Positions 1-13,300 of a stretch of 64,000 nt of DNA are shown here, piece by piece; within the stretch, counting starts at the first letter, position 1, and each line of letters opens with the position of its first letter. Under the pieces are notes generated by a model that was not told the origin of the DNA, made no database searches, and saw only the letters and a list, made by a program, of their open reading frames with translations. The stretch covers positions 16,956,665 through 17,020,664 of the forward strand of contig OX335661.1 in assembly GCA_946894095.1 (NCBI GenBank), read 5' to 3'. Source of the stretch: Incurvaria masculella (Eukaryota > Arthropoda > Insecta > Lepidoptera > Incurvariidae). The position numbers were made by a program, and so were the translations under genes.

Positions 1-778
1 ACGTTGTAAGAGCGTTACATTTGATTGTGCCATGTTTAATTTTTGAAAAGATAATTTTTTTTTTTAAAGATATTTGTTTGATTTTAATTTGATGTAATTA
101 TTTCATTTTAATGTAATTTTATATGTACATTGTACTTATAATATTACAATATACATATAATACAATACAATAATAATAATATTACGATAATTATAACATG
201 TGCACGGCCCGCAAGGGTTATTTATGCTCAATAAATACATATACAAATTACCCACAGGAAAGTTAGTAGAGCATATGCTTTGAGAAATTGTGCGTAAGCA
301 GCCCAGAAACACAGGTTTTTAATATTCAAACAGGGTTCTGGAAGAGATCCCGGTGCCCTCAGGGTCGGTGCGCGTTAGTCGGTCACGCTCCTGTACTGCA
401 GCCACTGAAGAGAAAGGAAGTGGCATGCGCACGTCGCTGCCGTATGGTCAAACAAGTCGAAACATCGCAACCAAGCGCAAATGTGCTCTAAAAATGCGTT
501 CGTCATGTCAGTTCCCACCCGCAAAAACCCTCCAATGCTTTCATGTGGCATGTATGTTTAGGATGAGTTGGTAGTTTTCGAAAATTGGAGATGCGGGTCT
601 CATAGTAAGCGCGCTAGATGGCATATCTCCTTACTTATTATCTATGACTCCAGCAGTACATGGGCGGTTGTATTCGTGGTATCCATGCAGCCACGACATA
701 GAGGGCTATCTGTTACGCCCAAATTATACCGGTTCTTTTGAACAGGCAGTGAATTCCTGGATGAAAAAAAAGAAATAA
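1..778. other. AT-rich non-coding DNA
   Basis: No gene is recognised. The first 250 bases are strongly AT-rich with short ATA/TAA runs. I looked here for the missing last exon of the ALDH1L gene (C-terminal AAPFGGFKQSGFG-type motif on the minus strand) and did not find it, so that exon must lie further left. Confidence 0.5.
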
Positions 779-1072
779 GAAAAACCGCCCAAGTGCGAGT
801 CGGTCTCGCACACGAAGGGTTCCGTACTATCGTACAGGATATAACACAAAAAATCACGTTTTTTGTATAGGGCCCCCCTTAAATTTTTATTATTCTTTTA
901 TTTTACCTATTTGTTGTTATAGCGGCAAAATAAATGCATACTCTGTGAAAATTTCAGATGCCTACCTATTACGGTTCATGAGATACAGCCCTGTGCCAGA
1001 CAGACGGACGGATGAACAGCGGAGGCTTAGTAATAGTGTTCCGTTTTCAACCTTAGGGTACGGAACCCTAAA
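779..1072 (+). repeat. Interspersed repeat family A, copy 1
   Basis: Shares its start (CCGNCCNAGTGCGAGTCG, then GGGTTCCGTAC), its middle (TTGTTRTAGCGGCAAAAT and CTCTGTGAAAATTTCAG) and its end (GCGGAGGCTTAGTAATAG, then GGGTACGGAACCCTAA) with copies at 4689, 15421 and, inverted, 23849. The first 50 bases resemble a tRNA-like A box and B box, so a Pol III SINE origin is possible but not shown. Confidence 0.7.
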
Positions 1073-1224
1073 GAAAGGAATATAGTCAATAAAGAGCTTC
1101 GACTCTTCGTTCAACTAAGTGAAAAGAGAATGTGAAAAATTCAACTCGGATATCTCCGAGTGCAAATGGTAGCGTAAGGATATTTGAGTTGCCATACTAA
1201 AAGGAAATCATGTAAAATACTGAC

Positions 1225-1331
1225 TTGCTGCTGAACTTGCTGATGATCATGATGGGCCCGAAGGACTCCTCCTTGGCCAGGAACATGTCGTCTGTCACCT
1301 CCGTAAACACGGTCGGCTCGAAGAAGTAGCC
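1225..1331 (-). CDS. ALDH1L1: ALDH1L exon 16 (last in window)
   Basis: Encodes GYFFEPTVF through the conserved [13 protein letters not shown] segment of the aldehyde dehydrogenase domain. The acceptor is CTGCAG before GGC TAC. The donor is read as AA|GTCAGT in phase 2, which would restore an Asn codon with the next exon; that exon is outside the window. Confidence 0.88.
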
Positions 1332-4300
1332 CTGCAGACAACCAGTGCGTAAGTTCACTTTTGATGGGTCAAAAGATTAGAGGATGGGAAAAAATATTCA
1401 CCAAACGTTAGAAAGAGCATCGAGCTATTATTATTATATTATTATATTATTATTAATAGGCTAGCAGCTTTAAGCTGATGCGCCTATATCACAACACTTA
1501 TTTATTTATTTATTATATTTATTTTATTTTTTTTATTTTATATGATTGTCCAATTTATTTTTGAAGGAATTTACGGAGACAGCGTTTACAACTTCACTGG
1601 GAAGACTGTTCCAAGATTCTACCACTCTGTTGGCAAGAAAGTGTCGTCGAAGGTTCTGCTTCGGCCGATTGTGATACAGCTTTTTTGAGTGTCCTCTCAG
1701 GTTTTTAGTATTAGCAAGGGTGAACATATCTTGTAAATTGGTAGAGTTGTAAGAAGAGTTGAGAATTTTAAATGTTTCAATAAGATCTCCCCGTTCTCTT
1801 CGTTCTTGTAGAGTGGTGAGGCCAAGCTTGTCCAGCCGGGTTTCGTAACTTTGATTTTTCAGTGCAGTTGGCATTTTTGTAGCTCTACGTTGTACTCGTT
1901 CCAGCAGGTCAATATCTTTCTTGAAGTAGGGACTCCAGATCTGGTATGCATACTCCAACATAGGTCGCACATATGTTTTATAAAGCTTTAGGAAAAGCTC
2001 AGGAAGCTAAGATGTCACAAAATGGATATTGAATGGGTGTACCTTGCGCGGAAGCCGCTTGCCGCCGCACACGAGTTTGGCTCCTTCCTTCACACCGATC
2101 TCCACAAACTGTTGAAGGAATATTCTAAATTATGAATGCATCATACAATTTCATGTAATGTGTCGGAGAAATGAAACATTGGGAGCTTATCTTATGAGAA
2201 TTTTGTGCACCGATAGAATCAACTTGTTTTATAGATTATATGAAGCCCTCGGACAGCTTAACTGTGGAGAATTTCGAAAGGTTATCCATTTCTTTAAGCA
2301 GGCACTTGCCCTGAGAAGCTCTAATTAAACGTAAAGGTCACTATGTCAGTCAATCAGCATGTTTGCGTCCACTGCTGGACATACGCCTCTCCAATTTTCC
2401 TCCAGTCCTCCTGGCTTTCAGCTGTACGGGTCACTATGGGGTTGACATAACTGCTTGGCGGTTAAAGTCCCAACCAAAGTAATGTAACCAACAATGTTGA
2501 CGTGATATATGAAATCAAAATTGACGATGGCTGTATGTATACACCCGAACTTTTGGATAATTTTGTATGACTACAAACCTCAATTTTGTAAAACTGTGTA
2601 TGTGTAATGTAAACTACTCAAAATTGTGAGCGGTAGTATTGAAAATGGGGCAACTGAATGTTTAATTATTTTATGAATGAAACTTGTATGTCGGCTCTTC
2701 TCGAACCGATAGTGTTGACGGCGGAGCGGCCGGATCATACCTGCGGTACTTCGCGGCTCTACGTGTGGGGGCGCCACCGTCGATACCGAGCCCCACCAGG
2801 CGGAGCGTCGGCGCCGCTAAACTGATTATTGCTTACCAAGGACACTTTCAGTGCAATATTGTTAGTTTTATATAAGTTAAATCACTGTTTGTATGTATGT
2901 TAATGTAGAGCTCGCCGAGAACTATATAATGAATGTATGTACATGTCAGGGGTTATAGTCATATAACAAATAGCGTATGATAAGAGATCACGGACGGCGA
3001 GCCTGGCAGCTCATAGCGTATTAATCGAGCCACGGCTCCAAGTACAGCCGTCAATAGCTACAACCTCCTATATTACGGGATAGATCTCGGCGAGATGATT
3101 CTAATGATATTAATATGTTTAGAATGAAGAGTACATTTAGTTTGATAGGCACGAATGTAATACAATCAATTTGGGAAATGTATCGCGGCTCGCCGGTCTA
3201 AGTGAGACCGGCCGCCTAGTTTATCACTTAGCGTTGGACGGAGGGGAGCCGTTTTGGCAAAATAAACAGAGAGAAAATACGATCTTCAACTGCAAGTTTT
3301 ATTTCTGGCCTGACCTCGCTCTACAAGATTCTACAAGTTTTCTACGAGTTCTCAAGATACAGTCCACACTCCAAGCAAGCTATCGTCAACAGATAGACTG
3401 TTAACATGTCCAAGTGTAGGCATCCTACCTATGGATAAGAAATAAAATGAAATAGATAAAAAAGAGGGCTCGCCTCCAAGAGCTTGTCCATGTGCGCCTT
3501 GTGGTTCTGCGGGCCGTGCGCGGTGGCGCGGTGCAGCGGCTCTCCGACCACGATGCGCGCGGTCTCCGCCGCCACGCGCCGCACGAACTCGTCGTGCACG
3601 CGCTCCTCCACGAACAGTCGCCCCGCCGCGATGCAGTTCTCGCCCTTGTTGAAGAACACCGACGCCATGCCCTGCCGGTCAGACGGTGCGTTTGTATAGT
3701 CATGTGGACGGAAAGGAGAATGCCCCAATCTAGGCCCCTCAGAAATAATTCTTGTTTTTTTTTATGCATATGCGATAATTTATATTGATTATTTAAACAT
3801 ACCTAAACTACCTGAACCCCATTTTTCACAGCCGGTTATACGTTAAATAATTAGAGGGAATAATTCACAATTACTTCTTTTCGTACTAACAATATGAATA
3901 AGACAAGGACAGAACATCGCTTAGTACTTCCGTTGTCACAAACCGTGTTCGGGTAGCCTGCTCCATGACATTCCGTCCGATTGGGGAGAAAATAAAGGAG
4001 TAAATACGTACGTAAATTATCCCGAGAACCAATGCGAAGGATTGTTGCTTATGAAATATCAAAGAGACATTAAACTCTGTCCATTTTTACTGCGTTTGGA
4101 CTGGAGCATTTTGCTCTACGCTTGGATCTCTGGTGTCTCCAAAACACTCATAATCTCATAACCGCATTTTGTCAATAACTTTAAAATGGCAATGAATTTG
4201 ATCTTCCAAATTAATAACTCAAAAAGTTATACTATTTTCTAAATTATAACACTGGTTTGAAAGATAGACACTATAATGTGGGGCCCAATATGGGACAATG

Positions 4301-7300
4301 GGCATTCTCCTTTGGGCCTGTATACACCCTGCTCCCTAAACTAGCCCGTAGACTGTACTATAGGGAGCAGTGGGTATTCCTGTTCATTTAATTTAAGCGG
4401 GTAGGGCATTTCTGGAAAAACTTATAGCAAAAACTTTTTGAAATTTAAAAGGATGAAGTTGATAATGGCCAAAGATCGAGTTTAAATATATCTTGGTTTA
4501 AGTGGTACATATATAGTAAGTTCGGGTGGATTTAGTCATACTCACGTTGCGCACAGCCTTGTCCAGATCGCAGTCTTCGAAGATGAGCAGAGGCGACTTC
4601 CCGCCTAGTTCGAGCGACACTTTCTTCATGTTGGACGCCGCACATGACTTCATTATGGTCTGGCCTGCCGGTACACATTCACCGTTAAGAACCGGCCGAG
4701 TGCGAGTTGGACTCGCACACAAAGGGTTCCGTACCATAGTAAAAGATTTTTACGATGGAAGAATTTTTTAAGGTTACCTATTGGTTGTTACAGCGGCAAA
4801 ATTAAACACACTCTGTGAAAATTTCAGCTGCCTATCTATTACGGATCATAAGATACAGCCCTGTGACAGCGGATGGACGGACGGACGGACGGACCGCGGA
4901 GGCTTAGTAATAGGGTTCCGTTGGCACCTTTTGGGACTTTTAGGTACCCTAAAAATGTTAATACTCTAAGGACCGATTTTTCAATAGTCTGATAATCAGT
5001 ATTAGACGGATTTATTCACACCTCTGCTTATCCATCCGATATAGTAAGTCCATATGTTTATTAGTTAAATTATAGTCAGACAATTGTGATAGAATATATA
5101 ATTCTCTGGCAATGACTATCCGTCTTTTGACAAACGTGAATTTGTACTATCAGTCCGATAAATACTATCTGAGGATTTAAAAATGGGCCCTAAATTTAAA
5201 TAAATGTTACTATTCAAAGGACATAAATATATATACTTCTGGGAAATAATATGAACTGCAACTCAGAAAGAGAAAGGCTGGGATTCGAACGGATGAGCTC
5301 TGGAATGGAAGGCGAGTGCGCCACACTCACCGATCTCCGTGCTGCCGGTGAAGCCGAGCTTCCTCACGAGCGGGTGGTCGGCGAGCGCCTGCCCGCACAC
5401 GGCGCCGCTGCCCGGCAGGATGTTGACGACGCCGGCCGGGATGCCGGCGCGCGCCGCCAGCTCCGCGAACTTGAGCGCCGTCAGCGGGGACACCTGGTTG
5501 GCGTGAGAAGATCTTTACCAATGTCTACTTTATTTAAGCCAGAACTGATTTAAGCCATGATAATGTGTACAAATTTACAAGTCTGACTTTCGACCCCTGT
5601 CAGAATACGCTTTCCAAGTTTGGCAACCCTACTATGCGAAGGACGTTGATATTCTTGAAAAGGTACAATTTAAAAAAAAAAAATCCCACATCAATTAAAA
5701 AACAATTACCTAGGTAATAGAACAATTTGGTTCATTTACTTACATTTAAGATTCAAGCGTCCTTATTGAAATACCTGGTAGACATGAGGGCATAGACCAC
5801 AGAACAATTAGGAGGTAAGAATTGTGAAGTGGGCGGAACTCGCGCGCCGGTCTTTAGCGGGGAACCGCTCACTTCATATGCGCATGATTCACTCCTCTGC
5901 GGCTGTCCTGTGCATTAACTTATCCGTGATACAATCTAAAATTGAAAAGGAGTAATGCCGTACTGTGCCATAATAACGTGCAAACACGACCGCCGGTGCA
6001 CAACCTTCATAATGGAGGAGTTTCGTATCACCGGTAAGTTTCATTTACATGAATAGCGATAAAACTTACGACAAATGCATTACGAAACAAATGGCGCCGC
6101 GGCGTCATTTTGCTCGCCGGGTCATGTCTCGCTACGTTGTTTGTGACCACGTGCGTGTGAGGCGCTCGGCCGTGTTCGAAAGTGACGTAACATTTGATTG
6201 CAAACAGTATTGGAATTCCAACATAGAGTGATTACGTTAAGGTTCATATTTACTAAACAAATGTGGATTTGTTGTTTGGTTATCGATTAAGAAGGGATAG
6301 CCAATTGCGACTGTTATACATTCGCGGAGCAAAAAGGTCTTAAGTAAAACGGTAACAGCGGTCCTGGAACAAATTTACAAACGTTTCACTTCCTGCCTCC
6401 TCAATATTCCGTGGCATAGACCATAGAGCATAAAGTCTATCTCTGAACTATCCATCAAAGCCATGTATAGTACTCATCTAATCCTCATACAGTGAGCTTA
6501 TTGGTAGGTGACAGTGTATCTACTGTGATCCACAAGAGAACCGTGCCCAAAACACAAAGAAGTATTAAAATAATGGCCGGGAAGTGACAACACTTACGGC
6601 AGCAGGTTTCATGACTACGGTGTTGCCGGCTGCGAGGCAGGCGGCCATTTTCCACGAGAGCATCATGAGCGGGTAGTTCCACGGGGTTACCAGCGCACAC
6701 ACTCCGATCGGCTCCTTGCGCGTGAACGCAATATTTCTGCAAACCACACAACATCTTTTTTATACATAGAAACCAAAGAATCACAACTGAGAAGTTCTTA
6801 AACTGCTGGTACTAAGTGAAAGGATCCAGCGTGGAACTGTGAAAGTGTCCTGCCCAAACAACGGCCCAAAATAACCGTGAACAGATTGTTGTAATACTTC
6901 AAAGGTCATGTATGTAGCACCCATAACCGTAGAGCATGTATGAAGAGATGTACGCCTCGAGAGAAAGCAAAAGAAGTATGATGTAATACTACCCTACATC
7001 GCTCGATCATCTCTGCCTACCCCTTAGGGGAGCCATTATTTATACACAGATAAAACACACATTAGTTGATCTTTCTCGCTTCTACGTTCCAAGCGGGCAT
7101 AAGAGCGAGGTAGGTTTACTGGAAGAAATCAGTTTTAGTTATAAGTCCGCCTTTGTGCAGTTTCACTTTTATTGAATTAATTATTGTTCTGCGTATAAAT
7201 TAATATAATTGCATGATAAAGAATTTATTTTTTTCTTAGAGCAACAGACCGGATGCAACCACAGGTATGTGTAAAAGATGGAAGGAAATGCTCGCTGGAA

Positions 7301-10300
7301 ATCCTAATCCAATCTGAACATGTCAGGCCCTTTTTGGGAACTAAGGTATCTGACGTCACTGGCTTGAGGTAACTGGAAACTGTTGAGGGTTACGGCATGT
7401 CTCACGTCTCAGCTTAAGGTGGCCCATCCCGCTCATCTCCCCATACAAAAGGGGAAAGAAGATCACGCCCATATTTCTTGTCAGAGATCCAAAATTTTTG
7501 CTCAAAATAGCTTTATTTGATCGAATTAGATGTCTGATGACCATTGGCATTGTAAAATTGTGTTTGGTTTCTAAGTTATAAGGTCAGAAAGTTCGAATTT
7601 TTCGCGCGTTTTATACAATAACTTTGGAGGTTGATTACGCAATGATAAAGTAAGAACATCTTAAAAAGATTAGTCATCAGACATAGCTCATTTAATCAAG
7701 ATTTATAATCTATTTGGTTTTTGCTCGATTTTTTACTACAGCGGTCGTGGTTTACTTTTAGCTATAAGTCATTTTGAAATTAAATTTTTCGTAAATCTTA
7801 CCAAATCATACACTATGCACATTGTCTTTTTTGTGGACATGTTGCATCTTCCTCATCACGGAGCCTGTCTTATTCTTTGAAACAGAGAAGGTCCCAGAGC
7901 GCAACAGCACGGTTTTGTACCGAATGAAACGAATGAGTTAGGCCCGCCGGGTTGGGCCACCTTAAATGCTACATGTACGGATTTGGAATTGAATTTATTT
8001 AAATTAGTAGGAAGATCTTATATGTACATGAGGTATAATATTGGACATAGGACATTGCCTTGTGGTACTCCAGCTGGATTAATATTCGACTTAGTGGTTG
8101 CACCTCCATATTTTACCATAAAGTGTCAATTTTCAAGTCTCATAATACAGCTATTGGGAAGATTGAATTTGATGTGGGGTCTTCTACCTCATGTCAGACC
8201 ATAACTGTCAGGAGAGACGGCAAAACAGAACTCTGTGCTTTCATTTGTGTGATATATTTTCAGTCTGTGGACTTGGTCAATAGTTCCATTCTTTTTCCTG
8301 AATCCAAATTGGTGTGCTTGTATTTTAATGTTTTTTTGTTAATTATTTGAGGTGCTCCATCAGGTCCGCCAGTCTGGGCAGTCAACAAGTACTAACCTGT
8401 TGGGGCGAGCGTTGCTGACGGGGATGGTGGTGCCGTGGATCTTGTCGCACCAGCCCGCGAAGTAGCGCCACGTCTCGATGGACATGCCAACGTGCGTCTT
8501 GAGCGCCAGCGTGTACACGGCGCCCGAGTCTATAGACTCGATGGTCGCCAGTTCCTCCTTGCGCTGCTCCATCAGGTCCGCCAGTCTGTGCAGTCAACAA
8601 GTACTAACCTGTTGGGGCGAGCGTTGCTGACGGGGATGGTGGTGCCGTGGATCTTGTCGCACCAGCCCGCGAAGTAGCGCCACGTCTCGATGGACATGCC
8701 AACGTGCGTCTTGAGCGCCAGCGTGTACACGGCGCCCGAGTCTATAGACTCGATGGTCGCCAGTTCCTCCTTGCGCTGCTCCATCAGGTCCGCCAGTCTG
8801 TGCAGTCAACAAGTACTAACCTGTTGGGGCGAGCGTTGCTGACGGGGATGGTGGTGCCGTGGATCTTGTCGCACCAGCCCGCGAAGTAGCGCCACGTCTC
8901 GATGGACATGCCAACGTGCGTCTTGAGCGCCAGCGTGTACACGGCGCCCGAGTCTATAGACTCGATGGTCGCCAGTTCCTCCTTGCGCTGCTCCATCAGG
9001 TCCGCCAGTCTGTGCAGTCAACAAGTACTAACCTGTTGGGGCGAGCGTTGCTGACGGGGATGGTGGTGCCGTGGATCTTGTCGCACCAGCCCGCGAAGTA
9101 GCGCCACGTCTCGATGGACATGCCAACGTGCGTCTTGAGCGCCAGCGTGTACACGGCGCCCGAGTCTATAGACTCGATGGTCGCCAGTTCCTCCTTGCGC
9201 TGCTCCATCAGGTCCGCCAGTCTGTGCAGTCAACAAGTACTAACCTGTTGGGGCGAGCGTTGCTGACGGGGATGGTGGTGCCGTGGATCTTGTCGCACCA
9301 GCCCGCGAAGTAGCGCCACGTCTCGATGGACATGCCCACGTGCGTCTTGAGCGCCAGCGTGTACACGGCGCCCGAGTCTATAGACTCGATGGTCGCCAGT
9401 TCCTCCTTGTGCTGCTCCATCAGGTCCGCCAGCCTGAGCAATCGATCAAAGTACGAAACATTAGAAATATTTCATGTTACGCGACATTTCCATAGATAAC
9501 GCTGTTTTCCCCGAGGGGTACGTAGAAATTACAGAACGCCGTACAGTTCGGACAGCGCATCGTCTTTCGCTTCCTCTACAAACATACATCTCTTAATACA
9601 TGCTCTAAGATTACGGGTGCCACGTACGTACTTCATCAATTTGGTCATGGAACATTCTCGTAGACACTCCGCTCTTTAATCCATCTCAAGCCATCTCAAC
9701 ATACCATTCACAATTCTTGTCAGCTATTGTCGAACTCGTCCGGTAAATCACACCGTAAAATTTCACCAGGTTTCCAGCATTCGCTCTTCTTTCGCGCCTC
9801 ACACACATTCACTTGTTCTAATTTTTTATGAATTTTTTATGCTAACGTTACTTCTGTTCACTGCTTTGTCTCACCTTAAACCATTACTTTCGTCTTACTT
9901 GCATTACTCAACTATAAGAAATATAAGATACCAACCTAAAGAGCAACTGTCCTCGCTCCCTCGCACTGATCTTGGACCACTCTCCCTCCTCGAACGCCTT
10001 CTTCGCCGCCTTCACTGCCCGGTCCACATCCCCCACGGACGCGCTCTGCACTCTGCATATGACACTCTCGTCCGCCGGGTTCACGATCGTCAGCATCTTC
10101 CCGCTGTCCGAATTCACAAACTCCCCGTTTATGAACAGCTGCGTGGGGAATTTGATCTTCATCTTGTTGACGTCGGCCTCGACCCCGTCGTAAGTGATCT
10201 CCTTCTGCGTGGATCCACCCCGCGCTTTCTGCACGGCGAGATTGAAGAACTCCTCGAAAGTGGTGTTCATGTAGATGTCTTCGTTCTGGAGTTCGAGCTT

Positions 10301-13300
10301 GGCGAGGTCCTTGATCTCTTCGACCAGACGGACGACGTCCATGGAGCCCGCGCCGGAGAGGAAGAAGTCCGTGTCCTCCTCGATGTCGATGTGGAGGATC
10401 GCCTTCCAGATGGTGCGGACGTTCTCCACGAACGTCTTCTCGTCCGCCGTCAGCTCCAGAGAGGCTTTCTTCTCGCCCGCTTTGAAGTAGTTGGCCGCGT
10501 TGATCATTTTACCGTTCACTTTCAGACGTTGGACGTTCAGCTGGTGGAATGAGCAAACATTAATTAGGAAAAAGGTCCAGCATGGATCCCGTAAATACTC
10601 ATATGATGATATTTAAGAAGATGCTCTACATGATGAGTTTTTTGATCCAGCCACTCAGCCTGAGCAGAATTCGAAAACTTCTTTGTCCAGTAGCTTCACT
10701 AGCTCATATAAAATTTGTCCGTCCGTCTGCTTATAAATACTCAAGCGATTATTGTGCTATTTGTATCTGTGTACAGCTAGATTCTTTCCATCTATTCTAG
10801 GCTACTTACTATCACTTCAAATTACCCACGGGGAGAGCAATATTTGAGATGATGGGTAAAAACTGACTGTGCTTATCAGACTACATAACTAAAGTGGACC
10901 CGCGGGCATCTAATAGTTGAAAATATGCAATGACTATGTGTGCCTAATAATATCATTGAGCGAAACGAGGTAGACCATAGTCCACCGCAGGGTATCCTGA
11001 GACTGTATAGCTGTGGTCGAGAGCCAAAAATAGCACCCATGATGATGGTTTTGTTTTCCTACCAGGCAGAGTGGCCCTCGCCCGAGGCGCGTACCTTGAC
11101 GCCGTCGTTGGCGGTGATGAGGAGGCCGTCGTCGTGCACGAGCGCGGGCGCGCGCAGCCCCGGCACGGCCAGCGCGGTGCCGCGCGTCTCGTACTCCGCC
11201 TCCCACAGCACCGACCTGAAGAACCGAACCTGACCACCGCACGTTCACAGTTACTGCTGGATTGTGTTCGATTTCAAACGATACGAATTCAGTTTCAGTT
11301 CTTTTATTTCTTCCATTAGATGTACGTTACAAACTGACAACAAACATTTTGTCGGCCGTTCCGATTACCCCTAAGAAAAGACTTTGTGTCTAAAATATAG
11401 TCATTTAAAAATAGCTGCAGTACCAGGCTCCGCGTAGGACAATAGATAAATAAGTATTTTTCCGGGATAATAGTAGCGCATGTCACTCTCCAGCCCTATG
11501 CTTAAACCGAATCTATGCAAAAAAAGGACAATTTTGTATTCATTATATTATTCGTATAAACTAGACACCATATCCAGGCCTACTCTAGTGACAGATACCG
11601 ATTTAATTTCCATGAGTGAACAATCTCTAAGCCTATAATAGGAGTTCTGTGCTCAGGAATCATGATTATCATTCAGTCGATTAAACCGACTTTAGAGTGG
11701 TTGTCAAAGCCATTTTTTCGACGGAAATATCGTGCAGTGGTATTTCAATGATTCAAGGTTTTCCACCGAGAAACGCTTTGACAATCAATATACAAGCATA
11801 TTTCCCAACTGAAGTAGTCCTTATTCCTGATCACGGCATTCCATCTACTAAACATAACACAGGTTCAACAATCATGTTGATACCATCTGTCAAACGCATG
11901 CAATATTTTTGACAGGCGATATCGCCTCCTCGATAGGGTTCTTAGTAGGAGCTCTCTATACGCACCTCAATGTTGTCCGGTGGCGGTGCGGAGGGGTCGG
12001 CGGAGGGCGGCGCCGGCAGATGCGAGACGGCGCCCGGAGACGAGTCCAGCCCGCGGATGAAGTTGTGCAGCGCCACGCCGCCCTTGCTCCAGTCGATCTG
12101 TCGACACGAACGCGTCACTCGTGTGCCCCTGGTACCTCCCGCTCGGGGAATACCTCACTAGCATGCGCTCCTGGTAGGTACCAGGAGCTCATGCTAGCTA
12201 ATCTCACAGGGACATTGGGGAAGGGAGACCCCAATAGCATGCGCTCCTGCTATCTCGCTCTACTCACAAGGACATTGGGGAAGGGAGACCTCGCTAGCAT
12301 GTGCTCTTAGTACCTCATGCTACTTACCGGGACATCAGGGAAAGGAGATCTCTCTAGGAGCTCAGGCCTCACTAGCCTTCATTTCAACCTGGAGGCTAAT
12401 ATAGTCACTCATGGCATTATTGTGTCGTCTTGAAGCTGGCATGGCACCTTAATTTGCAAGGAGAATTCTGTTCTGGCCTAAGAATTTGATTAAGTAATGA
12501 GAAATAGCTGCGTTCCTTTGATTTTATATTTGGATGTAGTTTGGATGAATATTTTGATACCGTGATATTTGTAGCATGAGTAGTTCGTTTGCGCCATCTC
12601 TTGCTGGCGTGCTGAACTAACTTGATGTAGGGAGCGGTTAGTTGCGAAACAGTCATCTGATACAACCTAAACGATTCTTTATGATCGGACGATTATGGTC
12701 TTTGCTTGAAAGTTTATATTTTTTGTTTGGTTGATGTATTATTTTGGCTGTTTAGCAATTAGATTTTAAGCATAGGAGCCAACATTGCAAGCTGTAATAT
12801 TTTTTACATCCAATAAATGATATGAATTTTTATGTTATTATTCAATAGTTACATCAACTTGTTTTGAGACAGCTTATATTTCGAGGGCAACAAAAAAATT
12901 ACTAAAAACCTGCAAAGGTTGGATTATGAACCTACAACTGCAATCATTCCAGGCAGACAATTTGTTTGGGCGCTATGAATTCTAATACCTGGTGTGTCTC
13001 TGGCTTGAAGAGTGCCGGGTCGTACGTAGCGCCTACTTCCGATTGCTTCACTTTTGGAGCATTGCCATTGGCGATCATGTTGACGGATTGAGACAGCGCC
13101 TTTATACCTGCAAACATAGTACGGCATTCGTGAAATTGGATGGCTGAAGCACCTAGCTACAAGGCATACAACTGACCGACAGAGGCCGTAATGATTGGAG
13201 CTTCTCAGTGAGAGAAAGGATCACTGTAATAATGTGTGCGAAAAATGTTTGTCTAAGTTGGTTATATGTGGACAAGAAATATATTTCTCTCGATTTTTAA

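Larger units (their letters stand above)
8353..9433 (-). repeat. Five-copy tandem array of ALDH1L exon 10, 212-bp unit
   Basis: Exon copies (minus strand) are 9245-9433, 9033-9221, 8821-9009, 8609-8797 and 8397-8585, each 189 bp and so in frame, separated by exactly 23 bases. A 24-bp partial sixth start lies at 8353-8376. Each copy has an AG acceptor and an AACAG|GTTAGT donor. The four distal copies are identical as read; the 5'-most differs at three bases, including His (CAC) where the others have Arg (CGC). The 23-base spacers are too short for normal introns, and reading through one shifts frame to a stop. The array may be real or an assembly artefact of a smaller repeat. Confidence 0.9.

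Noticed and set aside
2596..3417. Solo LTR between ALDH1L exons 14 and 15
   Set aside because: GC-rich and LTR-like in look, and TG...CA ends can be drawn, but no target-site duplication matches and no second copy exists in the window.
4871..4893. CRISPR-like or regulatory GACG repeat
   Set aside because: A tetranucleotide run inside every family A repeat copy; there are no spacers and it is a eukaryotic context.
8435..9313. Four repeated plus-strand frames of 80 codons each across the exon array
   Set aside because: They are antisense shadows of the ALDH1L exon 10 copies; the minus-strand frame has the conserved ALDH motifs and splice sites.
9839..10552. 237-codon plus-strand frame
   Set aside because: Antisense shadow of ALDH1L exon 9; Leu/Arg/Val-rich with no family motif.
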